From assembly GCF_000299875.1 (NCBI RefSeq), contig NZ_AMRK01000019.1, positions 1 through 52,960 on the forward strand: a DNA stretch of 52,960 nucleotides. The letters run 5' to 3'. The stretch comes from Celeribacter baekdonensis B30. GTDB lineage: Bacteria; Pseudomonadota; Alphaproteobacteria; Rhodobacterales; Rhodobacteraceae. The notes below the pieces were generated by a model. That model ran no database searches. It saw only the letters and a program-made list of their open reading frames with translations, and was not told the origin of the DNA. The translations under genes and the position numbers were made by a program. Shown in pieces: positions 33,589-42,768 of this stretch. Each line of letters opens with the position of its first letter. The first letter of the stretch is position 1.

Positions 33589-34641
33589 ATGAGGAAGATT
33601 TCGCTAAAGAAAGCTGTATTTGCAGCTTTTGTGGGAGTAGTTGGGACGTTGACAGTCGGCACCGTCGCGACGGCACAAGAGTTTACTCTGAAACTACATC
33701 AGTTTTTGCCTGCCCAGGCTCACGTGCCCAAGAATGTCTTGGACGTATGGGCCGACAATGTGGAGCGCGATTCCGGCGGCCGCATCAAAATTGAACGGTA
33801 TCCTTCAATGCAACTCGGAGGCAGGCCTCCTGAATTGATCGAGCAAGTCACAGACGGCGCAGTTGATATCATTTGGACTGTAATCGGCTATACCCCTGGT
33901 CGTTTCCCGCGCACCGAAGTTTTTGAACTACCCTTCATTCTCCCGAACGCCGAAGTTGGATCTCGCGCCTTCTACGAGATGTTCGAAAACGAAATGAAGG
34001 ACGAAGAGTTTAAGGATATGCATGTCCTGGGCGTTTGGACTCATGGACCGGGATCCTTTCATTCGTCCAAGCCCATCGTGAACTTGGAAGATCTGAGGGG
34101 GATGAAGATTCGCGGTGCGTCTCGCACGGTCAACATGCTTCTCGAAGAACTGGGCGCAACGCCGGTAGGAATGCCAGTTCCGGCCGTTCCTGAATCTTTG
34201 TCGAAGGGCGTGATTGATGCAGCGACTCTACCTTGGGAGGTAGTTCTAAGTTTGAAAGTTCCAGAACTTGTACACAATCACACGGAGTTCACAGGAAACG
34301 CTCTCTACACTGCCACGTTTGTGTTCGCCATGAATAATGCAACCTATGATGGTCTTCCTGACGATTTGAAGAAAGTGATCGACGACAATTCGGGCTTTGA
34401 ATTCTCTGCCTGGGCTGGAGTTACTCAAGAAGCCTACGCGTCACCAAGCCGCGAAATTGCTCGAGAGATGGGGAACAGTATCGTAGTTCTGGATGAAGAA
34501 CAGTCAAAGATCTGGAGAGATGCTGCGCAACCTGTCTACGACAAATGGGCTGCTGACATGGACGAGCGTGGTTTTGACGGCTCCGCTTTGATTGAAGAGG
34601 CAGAAAAGCTCATAGCGAAGTATTCTGCTGAGCAAAAATAA
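33589..34641 (+). CDS. dctP: TRAP transporter substrate-binding protein (DctP family)
   Basis: This 350-residue periplasmic protein captures an organic acid for uptake. It has a signal peptide (cut in ATAQ-EF, about residue 30) and the DctP fold: LKLHQFLPAQAHVPKNVLDVWADNVERDSGGRIKIE and LRGMKIRGASRTVNMLLEELGATPVGMPVPAVPESLSKGVIDAA. That last segment holds the conserved Arg that pairs with the substrate carboxylate. ATG 33589 is chosen because GGAGG lies 6 bases upstream. Binding of an aromatic carboxylate (p-toluate or terephthalate) is inferred from operator sharing with the oxygenase operon. Confidence 0.9.
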   Translation: MRKISLKKAVFAAFVGVVGTLTVGTVATAQEFTLKLHQFLPAQAHVPKNVLDVWADNVERDSGGRIKIERYPSMQLGGRPPELIEQVTDGAVDIIWTVIGYTPGRFPRTEVFELPFILPNAEVGSRAFYEMFENEMKDEEFKDMHVLGVWTHGPGSFHSSKPIVNLEDLRGMKIRGASRTVNMLLEELGATPVGMPVPAVPESLSKGVIDAATLPWEVVLSLKVPELVHNHTEFTGNALYTATFVFAMNNATYDGLPDDLKKVIDDNSGFEFSAWAGVTQEAYASPSREIAREMGNSIVVLDEEQSKIWRDAAQPVYDKWAADMDERGFDGSALIEEAEKLIAKYSAEQK

Positions 34642-34764
34642 AGCGCGAAAAAAATATCTAGGGGTCAGGTGCGTCGAAGTGCCTGGCCCTTGAAGCGATG
34701 AATGAAACGGTTCCATGCATTGAGCGCGGCGCTAAAAATAAAATTCCTGTTGGGAGGGCCAGAA

Positions 34765-35292
34765 TTGGCGACATATAGGTTCTTTGAGCAGCTATCAAAA
34801 GCTGCGGCAATATTTGGTGGTCTTGTATTGATTGGCATCACCATTTTGACATGTGCGTCTATTGCGGGTCGGGCAATGATTGGCCTAGGCCTAGGTCCAA
34901 TCAAAGGTGACTTTGAATTGGTTGAGGCTGGTGTAGCAATAGCTGTATGTGCGTTTCTTCCTTGGTGCCAAATGCAGCGAGGACATGCGACCGTCGATCT
35001 TTTTACGAATATGCTTCCCATTGATGTAAATCGTTGGATCAATCTGATTTCTGAAGCGCTGATGGCGATGGCGCTGGCTGTGATGACTTGGAAACTGTGG
35101 GACGGAATGGCAAATAAATTCGAATATGGCGATACAACTTTTATCCTCGAGATGCCTGTTTGGTGGCCCTACTTGGCTTGTTTCATTGTTTTGGTTCTCG
35201 CGTGTGTCGTTGCGGCATATCTTGTATTCGCAAGAGCCGTAGAGGCTTCAACCAAGACCAACATCATTTCTGGCTCGGGAGCGGTCCATTGA
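34765..35292 (+). CDS. dctQ: TRAP transporter small membrane subunit (DctQ)
   Basis: This protein of about 175 residues has four membrane segments, in the DctQ pattern. Typical motifs are FELVEAGVAIAVCAFLPWCQMQRGHATVDLF and PVWWPYLACFIVLVLACVVAAYLVF. I prefer the TTG at 34765, with GGGAGG 7 bases upstream; an in-frame ATG at 34702 would add 21 residues and has a weaker site. The stop overlaps the dctM start. Confidence 0.82.
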   Translation: MATYRFFEQLSKAAAIFGGLVLIGITILTCASIAGRAMIGLGLGPIKGDFELVEAGVAIAVCAFLPWCQMQRGHATVDLFTNMLPIDVNRWINLISEALMAMALAVMTWKLWDGMANKFEYGDTTFILEMPVWWPYLACFIVLVLACVVAAYLVFARAVEASTKTNIISGSGAVH

Positions 35293-36611
35293 GTGTTCTT
35301 GAAATAGGAATTTGGTCGTTTCCTGCCCTTCTTGTCCTAATCTTTCTCCGCATTCCCATCGGTCTGTCGATGTTGGTTGCCGGAGTGCTCGGCTCGTATC
35401 TAGTCACTGACAGTTGGTTGCCCATCTTGTCGAAAATGAAAAATGAGACTTACTCAACATTTTCAAGCTATTCGCTGTCTATCGTGCCGTTGTTCTTGCT
35501 TATGGGCCAGTTTGCAACTTTGGGCGGAATGTCGCAGGCGCTGTTTAACTCAGCCGAAAAATGGGTAGGGCACAAAAGAGGCGGCGTTGCTATGGCCGCT
35601 ATTGGCGCTTGCGCTGGTTTCGGTTCGATTTGTGGTTCTTCCTTGGCCACGGCTGCTACAATGAGCCAGGTCGCTCTACCGGAACTGCGCCGGCACGGGT
35701 ATTCTGGACAATTGGCTACAGGCACTCTGGCCGCCGGCGGGACGCTTGGGATTTTGATTCCTCCGTCGTTTGTTCTTGTTATCTATGCCATTCTGACGGA
35801 ACAGAATATTGCAAAGCTATTTGTTGTGGCGTTTATTCCTGGGCTCCTCGCTGCTTTAGGATATATGATCGCAATTTCAATCTATGTTAGACTATTCCCC
35901 GAAACTGCCGGATCGAGGGAGAGAGCTCCCTATTCAGAAAGATTTCGATCGCTGATTGAGGTTTGGCCGGTAGTAGTGATTTTTCTTGCAGTAGTAGGAG
36001 GAATCTACTCCGGTTGGTTTACACCGACCGAGGGAGCTGCCGTTGGTGCCGCAGGAACTGGTCTTCTGGCTTTGATCAATGGCGGGCTAACTTGGAAGAC
36101 ACTTGTGTCGTGTCTGCTGTCAACAGCATCCGCAACAGCCATGATTTTCTTCATCGTTTTTGGTGCAAGTATCTACAATGGCTTTTTAGCTTTGAGCCAA
36201 GTTCCTGTCGAACTTGCGAATTGGGTAGTAGAGCTAGGGCTGAACCCGTGGGCAGTCTTGGTCTTGATTCTGTTGGTCTACTTAGTTTTGGGGTGCGTCA
36301 TGGATTCTCTGTCTATGATTTTACTTACGATCCCAATTTTTTTCCCCATAGTCTCTGCGCTTGATTATGGGCTGGGAGCTGAGGAGTTTGCACTCTGGTT
36401 TGGGATCATTGTTCTTATCGTAGTGGAGGTGGGGTTAATTACACCACCGGTCGGTATGAACCTTTTCGTTATCAATTCTATGGCAAAGGAAACGCCTCTT
36501 TCTGCTACGTTTAGAGGTGTCGTGCCTTTCATTTTGTCCGATTTGATTAGGACTGCGATATTGGTAATGTTCCCCTCAATTACATTGGTGCTTTTGCGAA
36601 TGCTTTACTGA
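35289..36611 (+). CDS. dctM: TRAP transporter large permease (DctM)
   Basis: This 440-residue sodium-coupled permease has about 12 membrane segments. Family motifs include SIVPLFLLMGQFATLGGMSQALF, ACAGFGSICGSSLATAATMSQVALPELRRHGYSGQLATGTLAAGGTLGILIPPS, TPTEGAAVGAAG and GLITPPVGMNLFVI. The start is TTG at 35289 within TTGA, overlapping the dctQ stop; the open frame back to 35160 is a shadow of dctQ. It is the last gene of the TRAP operon. Confidence 0.9.
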   Translation: MSVLEIGIWSFPALLVLIFLRIPIGLSMLVAGVLGSYLVTDSWLPILSKMKNETYSTFSSYSLSIVPLFLLMGQFATLGGMSQALFNSAEKWVGHKRGGVAMAAIGACAGFGSICGSSLATAATMSQVALPELRRHGYSGQLATGTLAAGGTLGILIPPSFVLVIYAILTEQNIAKLFVVAFIPGLLAALGYMIAISIYVRLFPETAGSRERAPYSERFRSLIEVWPVVVIFLAVVGGIYSGWFTPTEGAAVGAAGTGLLALINGGLTWKTLVSCLLSTASATAMIFFIVFGASIYNGFLALSQVPVELANWVVELGLNPWAVLVLILLVYLVLGCVMDSLSMILLTIPIFFPIVSALDYGLGAEEFALWFGIIVLIVVEVGLITPPVGMNLFVINSMAKETPLSATFRGVVPFILSDLIRTAILVMFPSITLVLLRMLY

Positions 36612-36941
36612 CCGTTGGCGGGATAGACTTCGCCTTTCTCAACTTAGTCTTCTTCCGCCTAAGTCGCACTTAATCTCGCAGAGCAGTGAAGTGAATGAAA
36701 ATTCGGAGATTAACAGGTTAGCCGGAGTATGGAGCCCACATTACTTTGTGGGCTCCATACAAAATCCGAAGTCGATGTTGAGTAGCAGCTTAGGTTACTT
36801 CGCAAAAATTCAGGCATCCTGCCGTTGCCTAACTTTGCTAGGTAGCGGCGTACGACCTTCGGCAATGAAAAGTTGAAAGATGATCGACTCGAACGATGCC
36901 TTAGCCGTTTTCGAGGAATTTGGAATACCAAAGGAGGAATT
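36612..36941. other. Intergenic region after dctM
   Basis: I see no gene in this 330-base gap. It holds the perfect hairpin at 36727-36760 and, at 36931-36936, the strong ribosome-binding site AAGGAGG of the hydrolase gene. Confidence 0.5.
36727..36760. terminator. Perfect 14-bp hairpin after the TRAP operon
   Basis: GTATGGAGCCCACA (36727-36740) and TGTGGGCTCCATAC (36747-36760) are perfect inverted repeats around a 6-base loop. No U-run follows on either strand. It may stop or protect the dctPQM transcript, or be a repeat-type element. Confidence 0.6.
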
Positions 36942-37646
36942 ATGCCTAAACGTACCTTTGTTTTGGTGCCGGGAGCCTGGTTTGGTGGCTGGGTTTGGCG
37001 CGATCTGGCTGAGCGACTGCGTATGCAGGGGTGTATCGTCACTACCCCAACACTAACCGGTCTAGGTGAGCGCTGTCATACTAATTCCAATTCTGCCGAT
37101 CTGACCCTTCATATTGAGGATGTAGTTTCGCACATTCAAATGGAAGGGCTAGACAATGTTGATCTATTGGGGTGGAGCTACGGAGGTATGGTTATCTCCG
37201 GGGTGCACTCCAGAATCCCTGAAAAAATTAGATCTCTAATATTTTTCGATGCATTTATGCCTGATAACGGTATGTCGCTGGTAGATATGATAGATATCGA
37301 TAAGCGGGAATTGTACGATACGGCACGAGGCGCAGACCAAAAAATTCCTCCCATTTCTATGAAGGCTTTCGGCGTTAACGATCCAACAGTACTTGAATTT
37401 GTAGAGCCGCGGACGTGCTTGCAGCCTTGGCGTACGTTTTTTGAGCCAGTTAGTGTTTCGCCTGACATCGGTCTAGTTTCGCAGTCTTATATACTTTGCA
37501 CCAAATGGGGAATAGTTTCGCCTATGACTCGTTTTCTGCCTTTGGCGCTTACGCGCAAGGCGAATGTAATTAAAGTCAAAGGTAGTCATCTGGCAATGCT
37601 GACCGAACCAGATGAAACACTTGCTGCCGTACTATCCACTCCTTAA
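36942..37646 (+). CDS. Alpha/beta hydrolase (esterase, EstC/hydroxynitrile-lyase group)
   Basis: This 234-residue enzyme has the oxyanion motif VPGAWFGGWVW (near residue 10), the TPTLTGLGERCH segment, the nucleophile elbow LGWSYGGM (Ser near 80) and a late catalytic His (KGSHLAML). This group hydrolyses esters of small and aromatic acids. The ATG at 36942 has an ideal AAAGGAGG 6 bases upstream; an in-frame start at 36873 is less likely. In this island a plausible job is freeing an aromatic acid from an ester (for instance a methyl ester) before oxidation, but that is inference. Confidence 0.8.
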   Translation: MPKRTFVLVPGAWFGGWVWRDLAERLRMQGCIVTTPTLTGLGERCHTNSNSADLTLHIEDVVSHIQMEGLDNVDLLGWSYGGMVISGVHSRIPEKIRSLIFFDAFMPDNGMSLVDMIDIDKRELYDTARGADQKIPPISMKAFGVNDPTVLEFVEPRTCLQPWRTFFEPVSVSPDIGLVSQSYILCTKWGIVSPMTRFLPLALTRKANVIKVKGSHLAMLTEPDETLAAVLSTP

Positions 37647-37881
37647 GGCGCCCTAAACCGATTCATCACATACATTTAGATTTGCTCAGATGTACCGCAG
37701 AAATCTCATATTATAGATGGCACAGTTTGCGGGCTAGCGCTGTAATTGATGGGCTACCGCTTCCGCGCAAGATGCCGATCTTTTGTGGGGGCAGTCAGTA
37801 TCAGTTATAGAATCGCAAATTTCGTTTTCAGCGTGTGAATGCTCTGGAGGAGTGCCAAATTCATTCGGCTAACATTCTAGG

Positions 37882-39318
37882 GTGGAGATTTTCCTCCGAA
37901 TTGTTGTTGTGAGGTACGTGAAAACAATGCAAATGGTTGCTCGCCAAAGATGGCTATCTAGAGCCTCATCCATTCTGCTGCTCGGTGGAACCGTTTTCAC
38001 TCTCGCAGATTTGTTAAGTGAAAATCACTTGTTTGCAGGAGCTGCGATGGTGTTGATCGTGTCTCACATTCTATTGTGCTGGCATTCCGTGCGATCGAAC
38101 TCCAAAATTATGTTCCTACTCGCCATCCTATCTGGGTTGTTATTGATTCTTGCCGGGGGCGAGGTGGAAAGCCTTGCCCTTGCTGCGAGCCGCGCGCTCT
38201 ACCTTCCAGCGCTGCTGACCGTCATGGCGATTCTGCGGGTGGCTGCGACACGTTCGAAAATCGTTAGCACCGCTGCGCACTTCCTGGTCACCCAGTCACC
38301 TTCACGGAGGTTTGCGCTTTTGGCAAGCGGAAGTCATATCTTTGGCATCTTGCTGAACCTTGGTGGTATCCAGCTTCTGTTAACGATTGCGTTGGCGCAG
38401 CGTAACCGTCTCGCGCCAACGCACGATATTGGAGAAGTACAGGGCCAGAGAATTACAAATGCAGTACTCCGCGGATTCGGAGCGACGATTCTTTGGTCGC
38501 CTATGGGCCTCGCGATCAACATGCTCATCCCAATGATGCCGAGCATCGATTACATTTCCTATTTGCCATATGGTCTCGGTCTAACTGTGATATTCTTCGT
38601 CCTAGGTTGGATCTTTGATCGCCTGGAAAACACGGTTCACCCTACATTTGTGCCACCGACTCATGAAGGCGCTGGTTTGGCGATGGTCGCGCTTCTCGGA
38701 TTAGTTCTCTCTATCACGGGGTTATCGGCTGTTTCGGAGGCGCTGATCGGAATTCCATTACGTGCGGCAATTCTAATTGTTATTCCCTTAGTAGCGGTCC
38801 TTTGGGTGCTACTAACTGAAAGGCAACCCTTCTCTAATAGCCTGACATCCCTCGCCCGCGAAGGTTTCAAAGCGCTCCCGGATTCCACCAGTGAAATTTG
38901 CCTGATTGGGGCCAGTGCCTTTCTTGGTTTTACTGTTGTTGAAATACTACCAGACGATCATCTTCGAAAGCTGTTTGAGAGTGTTTCAATTAGTCCTGGC
39001 GCAGTGGGATGCATTGTTATTCTTCTTATGACAGCGGCTGGCCAACTTGGTTTATCGCCGATGGTAAGTGCGTTGGTTTGTACCGGTGCAATAATCTCAT
39101 CAGGAATTGATGTGCCCGATCTGATATTGATGATAGCTGTCATGTGTGGCTGGTCTGGTACCATGCTCATTTCTCCATTTGCATCACCATTGGCGATCGC
39201 CGTGGCCTTGACTGGCAAGCCCGCTCATGAGGTTGGGCTGAAATGGAACGGCAGCTTTGTGGTGTGCTATTATTTGGTAATAATGATAGTACTTTTGATC
39301 GCAGGCGCGATGACCTGA
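37882..39318 (+). CDS. Multi-pass membrane protein, possible organic-acid permease
   Basis: This protein of about 478 residues has roughly 11-12 hydrophobic segments and no signal peptide. Segments such as GLLLILAGGEVESLALAASRALYLPALLTVMAILR, NLGGIQLLLTIALAQR and GQLGLSPMVSALVCTGAIISSGIDVPDLILMIAVMCGWSGTMLISPFASPLAIA recall DASS/ArsB-type ion transporters, but I cannot name the family. The start is uncertain: GTG 37882 gives the full frame, while GTG 37918 or ATG 37927 lie nearer a GAGG. Co-location with the TRAP system suggests transport of an aromatic acid or a pathway product. Confidence 0.65.
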   Translation: MEIFLRIVVVRYVKTMQMVARQRWLSRASSILLLGGTVFTLADLLSENHLFAGAAMVLIVSHILLCWHSVRSNSKIMFLLAILSGLLLILAGGEVESLALAASRALYLPALLTVMAILRVAATRSKIVSTAAHFLVTQSPSRRFALLASGSHIFGILLNLGGIQLLLTIALAQRNRLAPTHDIGEVQGQRITNAVLRGFGATILWSPMGLAINMLIPMMPSIDYISYLPYGLGLTVIFFVLGWIFDRLENTVHPTFVPPTHEGAGLAMVALLGLVLSITGLSAVSEALIGIPLRAAILIVIPLVAVLWVLLTERQPFSNSLTSLAREGFKALPDSTSEICLIGASAFLGFTVVEILPDDHLRKLFESVSISPGAVGCIVILLMTAAGQLGLSPMVSALVCTGAIISSGIDVPDLILMIAVMCGWSGTMLISPFASPLAIAVALTGKPAHEVGLKWNGSFVVCYYLVIMIVLLIAGAMT

Positions 39319-39639
39319 GCTAATGGGATGAACAGCCTTCCCACCAACCCGCTGCTAGAGTGTCGGACTAGGTGGAGAGAGGAGAATCTGATGGCCATGC
39401 TTTCCTCTTTACTTTTTAATGTCTGGCGTAAGACCTGGGAGGCTACGCCGCATCTAAAGCGCTCTATAGCTAGTGGAAGCTTTGAAGTTACAAAGGTCTT
39501 TTTGCGCGGATAATGGCCGGCGTCGTTCAAGGACACGACGAGGACAAGACCTCAAAGTTCGCTGTAACCTACCTGAAGATGCTCCGTTGCGCGACCGGTA
39601 GGGTCTTTAAAAGAGGGAGCGATGCCACCTTATCTGTCG
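39319..39639. other. Decayed insertion-sequence DNA
   Basis: Short frames occur on both strands but none is convincing. The block probably belongs to the degraded transposon ends that border island 2; the recognisable piece starts just downstream. Confidence 0.45.
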
Positions 39640-39846
39640 CACTAAGGGCGGCGTGGACACAAAACTTAATTCCAAACCCAAAGCAACGGACAGCCTGCGC
39701 GAAGTACAACCAGCGCCGCAATTGGGCCGAAAGCACGTTCGGCAGGCTCAAGGATTGGAGGTGTGTGGCGACGCGCCATGACCGAAGTCACAAGGTTTTC
39801 CTCTCCGCTATCGTTCTCGCACTAGTCGTCATCTACTGGTTTTGGA
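39640..39846 (+). pseudogene. IS5-family (IS427-like) transposase C-terminal remnant
   Basis: The frame reads RAAWTQNLIPNPKQRTACAKYNQRRNWAESTFGRLKDWRCVATRHDRSHKVFLSAIVLALVVIYWF. The Y-x-R-RN-x-E-x-F-RLKDWR-x-ATR-x-D pattern with the trailing FLSAI helix is the C-terminal end of IS5-family transposases of the IS427 group. The catalytic N-terminal two thirds are missing. It marks the right border of island 2, 125 bases before the ParB-like gene. Composition turns GC-rich again right after it. Confidence 0.7.
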
Positions 39847-39970
39847 TTTTGACACTAAGCCAAGAACTGAAAGTGTCACTTGAGAAAGTCCGAGAAAGGG
39901 AAGCCCGGGTGCCGGGCTTGAAAGGATAGAGAGAGCCTCATCCGGGTCCGGCATGACAAGGACCCTGATC

Positions 39971-42142
39971 ATGGCCAAGACCACAACTCGCCCGAAACCC
40001 GCCACCTCCAAGAAGACCGAAGCATCCGGATCGGCCGCGCCTGACGGCGCCGCCGACATCCGAATGATCCCGCTCGATCAGTTGGAGCCGAGCCCGCTCA
40101 ACGTCCGCAAAGTCGCGGCAAGCGCCAGCGATGATGCAGAACTCCTCGCGAGCATCCGCGAGACGGGCATCAAACAGAACCTGGTGGTTCATGCGTTGTC
40201 AGAGACACGTTTTGCGGTAGATGCCGGCGGTCGCCGCCTCAAGGCGCTGAAACAACTCGCCGAGAACGGTGTGATCCCCGCAGACCACCCGGTGCCCTGC
40301 CTCGTCGAAGATGAGCGCAACGCTGTCCTCACCTCCGCCACGGAAAACCTCCAGCGCGCTGCCATGCACCCGGCAGACCAGTTCGAAGCTTTCGACAAGA
40401 TGATCGCTGAAGGCCGCAGCGAGGACGAGATTGCGCTGAAATTCGGCGTCTCCGTCGACCTGGTGCGCCGCCGTTTGAAACTCGCTCGTGTCGCGCCCGA
40501 GATCATCGAGCAGTTCCGCGCAGGCGATCTGACCCTCGAATGCGTCATGGCGTTCACGCTGACCGACGATCATGATCGTCAACTGGCGGTCTGGAACGCG
40601 GTGAAGGGTAGCTATCACATCCATCCTCAAAGCATCAAACGCCAGCTGACCGAGACGGCGCATTCGGCGAACTCGGCCTTGGGGCGTTTTGTCGGTATCG
40701 AGGCCTATGAGGCGGCGGGTGGTGTTCTGCTGCGTGATCTCTTCGATGATCGTGCCTGCGCCCATATGGAAAACCCCGACCTCCTCGAGCGCCTCGCTAT
40801 CGAAAAGTTGCAGGCTGCGGCCAAACCCTTCGAGGCCGACTGGAAATGGGTCGAGGTGCATCTCTCGGTGGATTATGGCGCGTTTCGCAGTTTCGGGCGG
40901 GTCTATCCGCAGGATATCGACCCCGATCCGGACCTGCTTGCCGAGGAAGAGCGTCTCATCGCGCGCGAGGAAGAACTGGCGGCGCAGAATGACGGTGAGG
41001 ATTGGACTGACGCCGAAACCGAGGAATATTACGCCATTGAGCCGCGCCTGCGTGAGATCGAGGCCCTTCAGCGCGAACGGCAACCCTATGCGGACGAAGA
41101 TCGCGCTATTGCCGGTGTCGTTCTGACCATCGGTCATGACGGGGCGCTTCGGGTCGAGAAAGGCCTCGTGCGACCGGAGGATATTCCGGCCGCGCCCGAG
41201 CCCGACGATACCACCAAAAATGCGGATGGCGCCCCCTCCCCTGCCCGGCCACAGGTGACGCCGCCGACCTCCTCCACGCCGGTGCCGAGCTCCGACCCGG
41301 CCGCGACGTTGCGCAAAGCCGATGGGATTTCGGCGAGCTTGGCCGATGATCTGCGCGCAACGCGCCAGCATATCCTCAGGGCACATCTCGCGGCGGATTT
41401 CGAGGTGGCGTTCGATGCGATGCTCTACGCGCTCTGCGAACAGGCTTTGGGGCGGTCCTACAACAACGAGGCGCTCGACATCTCGATCCGTCCCTTCCAG
41501 GTGCAGAACCGCGAGGTGCTGCATGCAGATACTGTTGCCCAAAAGATGCTCGAGGCGCTGGAACAGGATCTCGCTACTGACTGGATGACGCTGGAGAAAC
41601 CCCAGGACTTCCGGGCGATGTCGGCGCTGCCCATCGCGGACAAGCAGGCGCTGTTCGCCTGGGCAACGGGTTTGGCGGTCAAACCGCAGCTGTCCTCCGA
41701 CAATCGCCCCTCCCCGATCATCGAAGAGATTGGTGCGCGGCTTGATGTCGACGTCGCGGCTTGCTGGCGCCCGACGGCGCAGAATTACTGGGGTCGGGTC
41801 AACAAGGGCCATGCGGTTGCCACGTCGCGCAAGTTGATTGGTGACGACTACGCCGAGGATCGCAATCGCGAGCGCAAGGGCGATATCTCCGCCGCGATGG
41901 AGCGGGCTTTCGCGGAAACCGCCAGCGAGACGGAAGGTTTCGACGCCGCGACGGTTGCAAAGACGACGCGCTGGCTGCCCGACGGGATGGTGTTTGCCGG
42001 TGCGACTGAGGCCGACGCCAAAATGATTGGCGATGCGTCCGAGGCGGAGGAAGGCGACGTGCCCGCCGCAGACGTACTGGCCGAGGCGGAGAGTGAGGAA
42101 CCGTCGTCCTTGCCCGCCTTTCTCAGCGGGGACGCGGCCTGA
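39971..42142 (+). CDS. ParB/KorB-like plasmid protein
   Basis: This 723-residue protein starts with a basic tail, then a ParB N-terminal nuclease-like domain (IPLDQLEPSPLNVRK, about 30-45; ENLQRAAMHPADQFEAF, about 130) and a KorB/ParB HTH (SEDEIALKFGVSVDLVRRRLKLARV). The second half, from about residue 350, is acidic and Pro-rich with a conserved C-terminal domain (DVAACWRPTAQNYWGRVNKGHAVA). It is much longer than partition ParB (about 300 residues) and no parA is adjacent, so it is probably the large plasmid ParB-like class rather than the partition protein. ATG 39971 has AAGGA 8 bases upstream. Confidence 0.85.
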   Translation: MAKTTTRPKPATSKKTEASGSAAPDGAADIRMIPLDQLEPSPLNVRKVAASASDDAELLASIRETGIKQNLVVHALSETRFAVDAGGRRLKALKQLAENGVIPADHPVPCLVEDERNAVLTSATENLQRAAMHPADQFEAFDKMIAEGRSEDEIALKFGVSVDLVRRRLKLARVAPEIIEQFRAGDLTLECVMAFTLTDDHDRQLAVWNAVKGSYHIHPQSIKRQLTETAHSANSALGRFVGIEAYEAAGGVLLRDLFDDRACAHMENPDLLERLAIEKLQAAAKPFEADWKWVEVHLSVDYGAFRSFGRVYPQDIDPDPDLLAEEERLIAREEELAAQNDGEDWTDAETEEYYAIEPRLREIEALQRERQPYADEDRAIAGVVLTIGHDGALRVEKGLVRPEDIPAAPEPDDTTKNADGAPSPARPQVTPPTSSTPVPSSDPAATLRKADGISASLADDLRATRQHILRAHLAADFEVAFDAMLYALCEQALGRSYNNEALDISIRPFQVQNREVLHADTVAQKMLEALEQDLATDWMTLEKPQDFRAMSALPIADKQALFAWATGLAVKPQLSSDNRPSPIIEEIGARLDVDVAACWRPTAQNYWGRVNKGHAVATSRKLIGDDYAEDRNRERKGDISAAMERAFAETASETEGFDAATVAKTTRWLPDGMVFAGATEADAKMIGDASEAEEGDVPAADVLAEAESEEPSSLPAFLSGDAA

Positions 42143-42180
42143 CGACGCGAACACCGATCTGATTACCACATGAACTTTGG

Positions 42181-42203
42181 GCCGTCCTCACATCGAGGGC
42201 GGC
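42181..42203 (+). promoter_or_regulatory. Leader hairpin before the DUF3768 gene
   Basis: GCCGTCCTC (42181-42189) and GAGGGCGGC (42195-42203) pair over 9 bp with one G-U and are followed by CCTTTCC. A near-copy lies at 42683-42701. It may act as terminator of the ParB-like gene or as an attenuator for the next gene. Confidence 0.5.
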
Positions 42204-42269
42204 CCTTTCCGGCTGGCGGGTTGCCTACAGCCGATATCGGATCGGCTGGCCCGTCCCCGGAGACATCCC

Positions 42270-42650
42270 ATGACCACCACCCTTGACCTCGATCCCGTTC
42301 GGGAAGCAGCACTGATCGCCACGCAGAATGATGCGTTTCGACGTTCCATCCTCGGAAACACTACTGTTGCCGATGCCCCGCAGGGCCAGTTCGTGATGAC
42401 ACGCGGCGTCGCGGCGCTTGGGCCTGACGCCCAACTGGAGCTCACCCGCCGTGTTGCCGCGTTTGACGGGTTCGATGCCGACAGCGACCCGCAGGGCTGG
42501 CATGAGATGGGGGTCATCGAGTTTGAGGACATGACGGTCTGGTTCAAGATCGACTTGTATGACGTCGATTATCAGTACGGTTCGCCCGAGCCCTCCGATC
42601 CCGAACAGACGCGTCGCGTGCTGACCCTGCTTCTGCCGTCGGAATACTGA
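42270..42650 (+). CDS. DUF3768-like conserved plasmid protein
   Basis: This 126-residue protein (IATQNDAFRRS, then VMTRGVAALGP, GWHEMGVIEFEDMTVWFKIDLYDVDYQYGSPEPSDPEQTRRVLTLLLPSEY) matches the DUF3768 pattern as I recall it: a small acidic protein common on alphaproteobacterial plasmids, function unknown. ATG 42270 is preferred; the frame back to 42177 crosses the leader hairpin. It belongs to a run of similar small genes downstream of the ParB-like gene, each with its own leader. Confidence 0.75.
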   Translation: MTTTLDLDPVREAALIATQNDAFRRSILGNTTVADAPQGQFVMTRGVAALGPDAQLELTRRVAAFDGFDADSDPQGWHEMGVIEFEDMTVWFKIDLYDVDYQYGSPEPSDPEQTRRVLTLLLPSEY

Positions 42651-42682
42651 ACGCTCACCGCATCTCCAACAGTGTCCCGGAA

Positions 42683-42701
42683 CGCCCTCACCTCGAGGGC
42701 G
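42683..42701 (+). promoter_or_regulatory. Leader hairpin before gene 42769
   Basis: CGCCCTC (42683-42689) and GAGGGCG (42695-42701) form a 7-bp stem. It and the hairpin at 42181 share CCTCAC-TCGAGGGCGG and a following CCTTTC, so the two leaders are related copies. Confidence 0.5.
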
Positions 42702-42768
42702 GTCCTTTCGTGCTGCCGGGTTCCAAGGGGCGCGATGCCCGCGTTCCGCCCGCCGCAGGAGACCAGAA

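Noticed and set aside
37873-37887. Fifth IclR operator (ATTCGGCTAACATTC region before the permease)
   Set aside because: Neither outer arm matches GTTC/GAAC, so it is too weak to list as a site.
39971-42142. Partition locus parAB
   Set aside because: Only a large ParB/KorB-like protein is present; no parA lies beside it and no parS-like site was recognised.
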